Assembly: GCA_027457225.1 (NCBI GenBank) | Contig: DAIDTL010000044.1 | Span: 1-8,114, forward strand | Direction of reading: 5' to 3' | Length of the DNA: 8,114 bases | Origin: Ferrovaceae bacterium | Lineage (GTDB): Bacteria > Pseudomonadota > Gammaproteobacteria > Burkholderiales > Ferrovaceae | Part shown: one piece after another, positions 7,070 to 8,114 of the stretch | How positions within the stretch are numbered: position 1 is the first letter of the stretch | How the letters are laid out: every line of letters begins with the position of its first letter | Notes under the pieces: generated by a model | Told to the model about the DNA's origin: nothing | The model's database searches: none | The model's input: only the letters and a program-made list of their open reading frames with translations | Program-made: the position numbers and the translations under genes

Positions 7070-7617
7070 GGTGAAATAATCATGGATTTTTGCCCCAGTC
7101 GCTCGAGTTGATGAGTCACTGCAAGCGCCTCTGCCTTGCTGTGCAATGGCCCAACCCGAACCCGGACAGCCCGGGATCCGTCCTTGGTGTGCACCACCTC
7201 GCCAAACGCATGGATCGCCTGATCATTAAGCTTTTTAACCAGAGCCTGTGCTTTGCTACGGTCACTGAATACCCCCACCTGGATCAGAAAACCAGCCCTG
7301 GCGTCAGCGGAAGGAGCAACCGGGATCTCCGATGAGATCTGCTCAAGGTAAGACGGCGCGGGCTCCGGTGCAGTATCGACAGCGGGTTGCGGCAATTCGA
7401 CACGAGGCAGGGTCACGGAGGCTACGGTCCGGGCAGCTTCCTGCGGGCGCGGAGGAACCGGTGCCGGCATGGTGAAAGACAGTTTTGGATCCGTGGAATG
7501 ATTAAGAATCATGGGTAATAACAGAACCACGCACAACATGATCACCGCTGCGCCAATCATGCGGCGGCGGCTCTGAATGCGTAGGGCTTGTTCTTGAGCA
7601 TTCAGGGAGCGTTTCAT
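7066..7617 (-). CDS. SPOR-domain membrane protein, DedD-like
   Basis: A 183-residue bitopic inner-membrane protein. Residues 1-19 are basic and cytoplasmic (RIQSRRRM), 20-38 form one transmembrane helix, 39-107 are a Pro/Ala-rich periplasmic linker, and 109-182 form a SPOR domain with the typical F.IQVGVF start and RVRVGP core. SPOR domains bind glycan strands lacking stem peptides and target proteins to the division septum; E. coli DedD is a member that contributes to constriction. Position between accD and cvpA matches dedD, which supports orthology, but sequence outside the SPOR domain diverges fast, so I leave the symbol blank. A strong ribosome binding site (AGGAGG, 7628-7623) sits five bases before the ATG. 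It starts 23 bases after the accD stop; its stop overlaps cvpA by ATGA. Confidence 0.92.
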   Translation of the reverse strand: MKRSLNAQEQALRIQSRRRMIGAAVIMLCVVLLLPMILNHSTDPKLSFTMPAPVPPRPQEAARTVASVTLPRVELPQPAVDTAPEPAPSYLEQISSEIPVAPSADARAGFLIQVGVFSDRSKAQALVKKLNDQAIHAFGEVVHTKDGSRAVRVRVGPLHSKAEALAVTHQLERLGQKSMIISP

Positions 7618-7621
7618 GGAA

Positions 7622-7629
7622 CCCTCCTT
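7622..7629 (-). promoter_or_regulatory. Strong Shine-Dalgarno site of the SPOR-domain gene
   Basis: Read on the minus strand the site is AAGGAGGG, a full match to the anti-Shine-Dalgarno core, with about five bases to the ATG at 7617. It is the strongest ribosome binding site in the window, fixes the start of the gene, and occupies the 23-base gap after accD. Confidence 0.8.
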
Positions 7630-7640
7630 TTGACCGACAA

Positions 7641-8114
7641 TCAGGCGTCTTCAACAACCTGCGTCAGCTGTCCAAGAATATTTGCAATCCGATCCCGTAA
7701 CTGACGGCGATCTACGATCATATCGATTGCCCCTTTCTCCAACAGAAATTCAGCACGCTGAAATCCTTCGGGGAGAACCTCTCGCACCGTTTGCTCGATC
7801 ACCCGGGGGCCCGCAAACCCGATAAGCGCATTAGGTTCTGCGATCACGACATCGCCGATCATGGCAAAACTGGCCGAAACACCGCCCATTGTGGGATCAG
7901 TCAACACCGAAATGAACGGTAGACGGGCCTGCGCGAGACGAGTGAGTGCAGCACAGGTTTTGGCCATCTGCATCAACGACAGCAGCCCTTCCTGCATCCG
8001 GGCCCCGCCACTGGCCAGAAAGCAGACAAAAGGGTATTTTTGATCGATGGCTGCCTCAACGGCGCGCACGAACCGTTCACCGACGACCGATCCCACGGAG
8101 CCTCCCATGAACTC
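7641..8114 (-). CDS. accD: Acetyl-CoA carboxylase carboxyltransferase subunit beta, C-terminal part (5' end outside window)
   Basis: AccD and AccA form the carboxyltransferase that moves the carboxyl group from carboxybiotin-BCCP to acetyl-CoA, giving malonyl-CoA for fatty acid synthesis. The frame is open to the right edge (…EF then MGGSVGSVVGERF), so the Met at 8108 is internal. The 157 visible residues (158 codons with the stop) align closely with the C-terminal half of E. coli AccD: LASGGARMQEG, LMQMAKT, PFISVLTDPTMGGVSASFAM, IAEPNALIGFAGPRVIEQTVRE, LPEGFQRAEFLLEKGAIDMIV. The Gly-rich SGGAR and GGVSASFAM segments belong to the crotonase-fold acyl-CoA/oxyanion site. The N-terminal zinc ribbon lies outside the window. 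The protein ends soon after the core, without the longer tail of E. coli AccD. The next gene downstream is the SPOR gene, not folC. Confidence 0.97.
   Translation of the reverse strand, partial: EFMGGSVGSVVGERFVRAVEAAIDQKYPFVCFLASGGARMQEGLLSLMQMAKTCAALTRLAQARLPFISVLTDPTMGGVSASFAMIGDVVIAEPNALIGFAGPRVIEQTVREVLPEGFQRAEFLLEKGAIDMIVDRRQLRDRIANILGQLTQVVEDA

Noticed and set aside
5738..7111. 457-codon open frame on the plus strand, antisense to purF and cvpA
   Set aside because: It lies opposite two well-supported genes. Its translation is rich in His, Gln and Ser with no recognisable domain, and it has no ribosome binding site. It is a by-product of codon use in purF and cvpA.
1..8114. An undescribed defence, mobile or biosynthetic system
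   Set aside because: Nearly the whole window is covered by well-known housekeeping genes in familiar order. I saw no direct or inverted repeats of note, no integrase or transposase, no RNA gene and no unexplained long gap.

Overview
The window looks like ordinary chromosomal housekeeping DNA from a Gram-negative proteobacterium. The evidence is an LpxH enzyme of lipid A synthesis, a SPOR-domain DedD-like inner-membrane protein, a PpiB-type cyclophilin, an E. coli-type PurF with no propeptide, and the order accD / SPOR gene / cvpA / purF / metZ, a block known from gamma- and betaproteobacteria and their relatives. Base composition looks moderately GC-rich by eye. An Acidithiobacillus-like or beta/gamma-proteobacterial source would fit, but the genus is a guess, not something the sequence proves.

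Layout, left to right: the 3' end of dnaJ (+) enters from the left edge and meets cysS (-) tail to tail with only 6 bases between the stop codons. A 103-base divergent intergenic region (1845-1947) separates cysS from a tight rightward operon: an exported TPR protein, ppiB and lpxH (gaps of 11 and 10 bases). lpxH then collides tail to tail with a leftward gene block, overlapping the end of metZ by 4 bases. In transcription order the leftward block is accD (its 5' end lies beyond the right edge), a SPOR/DedD-like gene, cvpA, purF and metZ. It is tightly packed (23-base gap, ATGA overlap, 72-base gap, 2-base gap) and is probably one operon, perhaps with an internal promoter before purF.

Functionally the genes cover protein folding (DnaJ, PpiB), translation (CysS), lipid A synthesis (LpxH), the first committed step of fatty acid synthesis (AccD), cell-envelope/division functions (SPOR protein, CvpA), the first step of purine synthesis (PurF) and methionine synthesis by direct sulfhydrylation (MetZ). 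Coding density is very high: there is no gene-free stretch above about 100 bases.

I found no mobile element, CRISPR array, RNA gene, riboswitch or phage remnant, and no sign of a previously undescribed system. The points worth a second look are modest: folC is absent from its usual place between accD and the SPOR gene, a perfect extended -10 promoter lies in the divergent region, the TPR gene has no visible ribosome binding site, and both convergent junctions leave no room for ordinary terminators.
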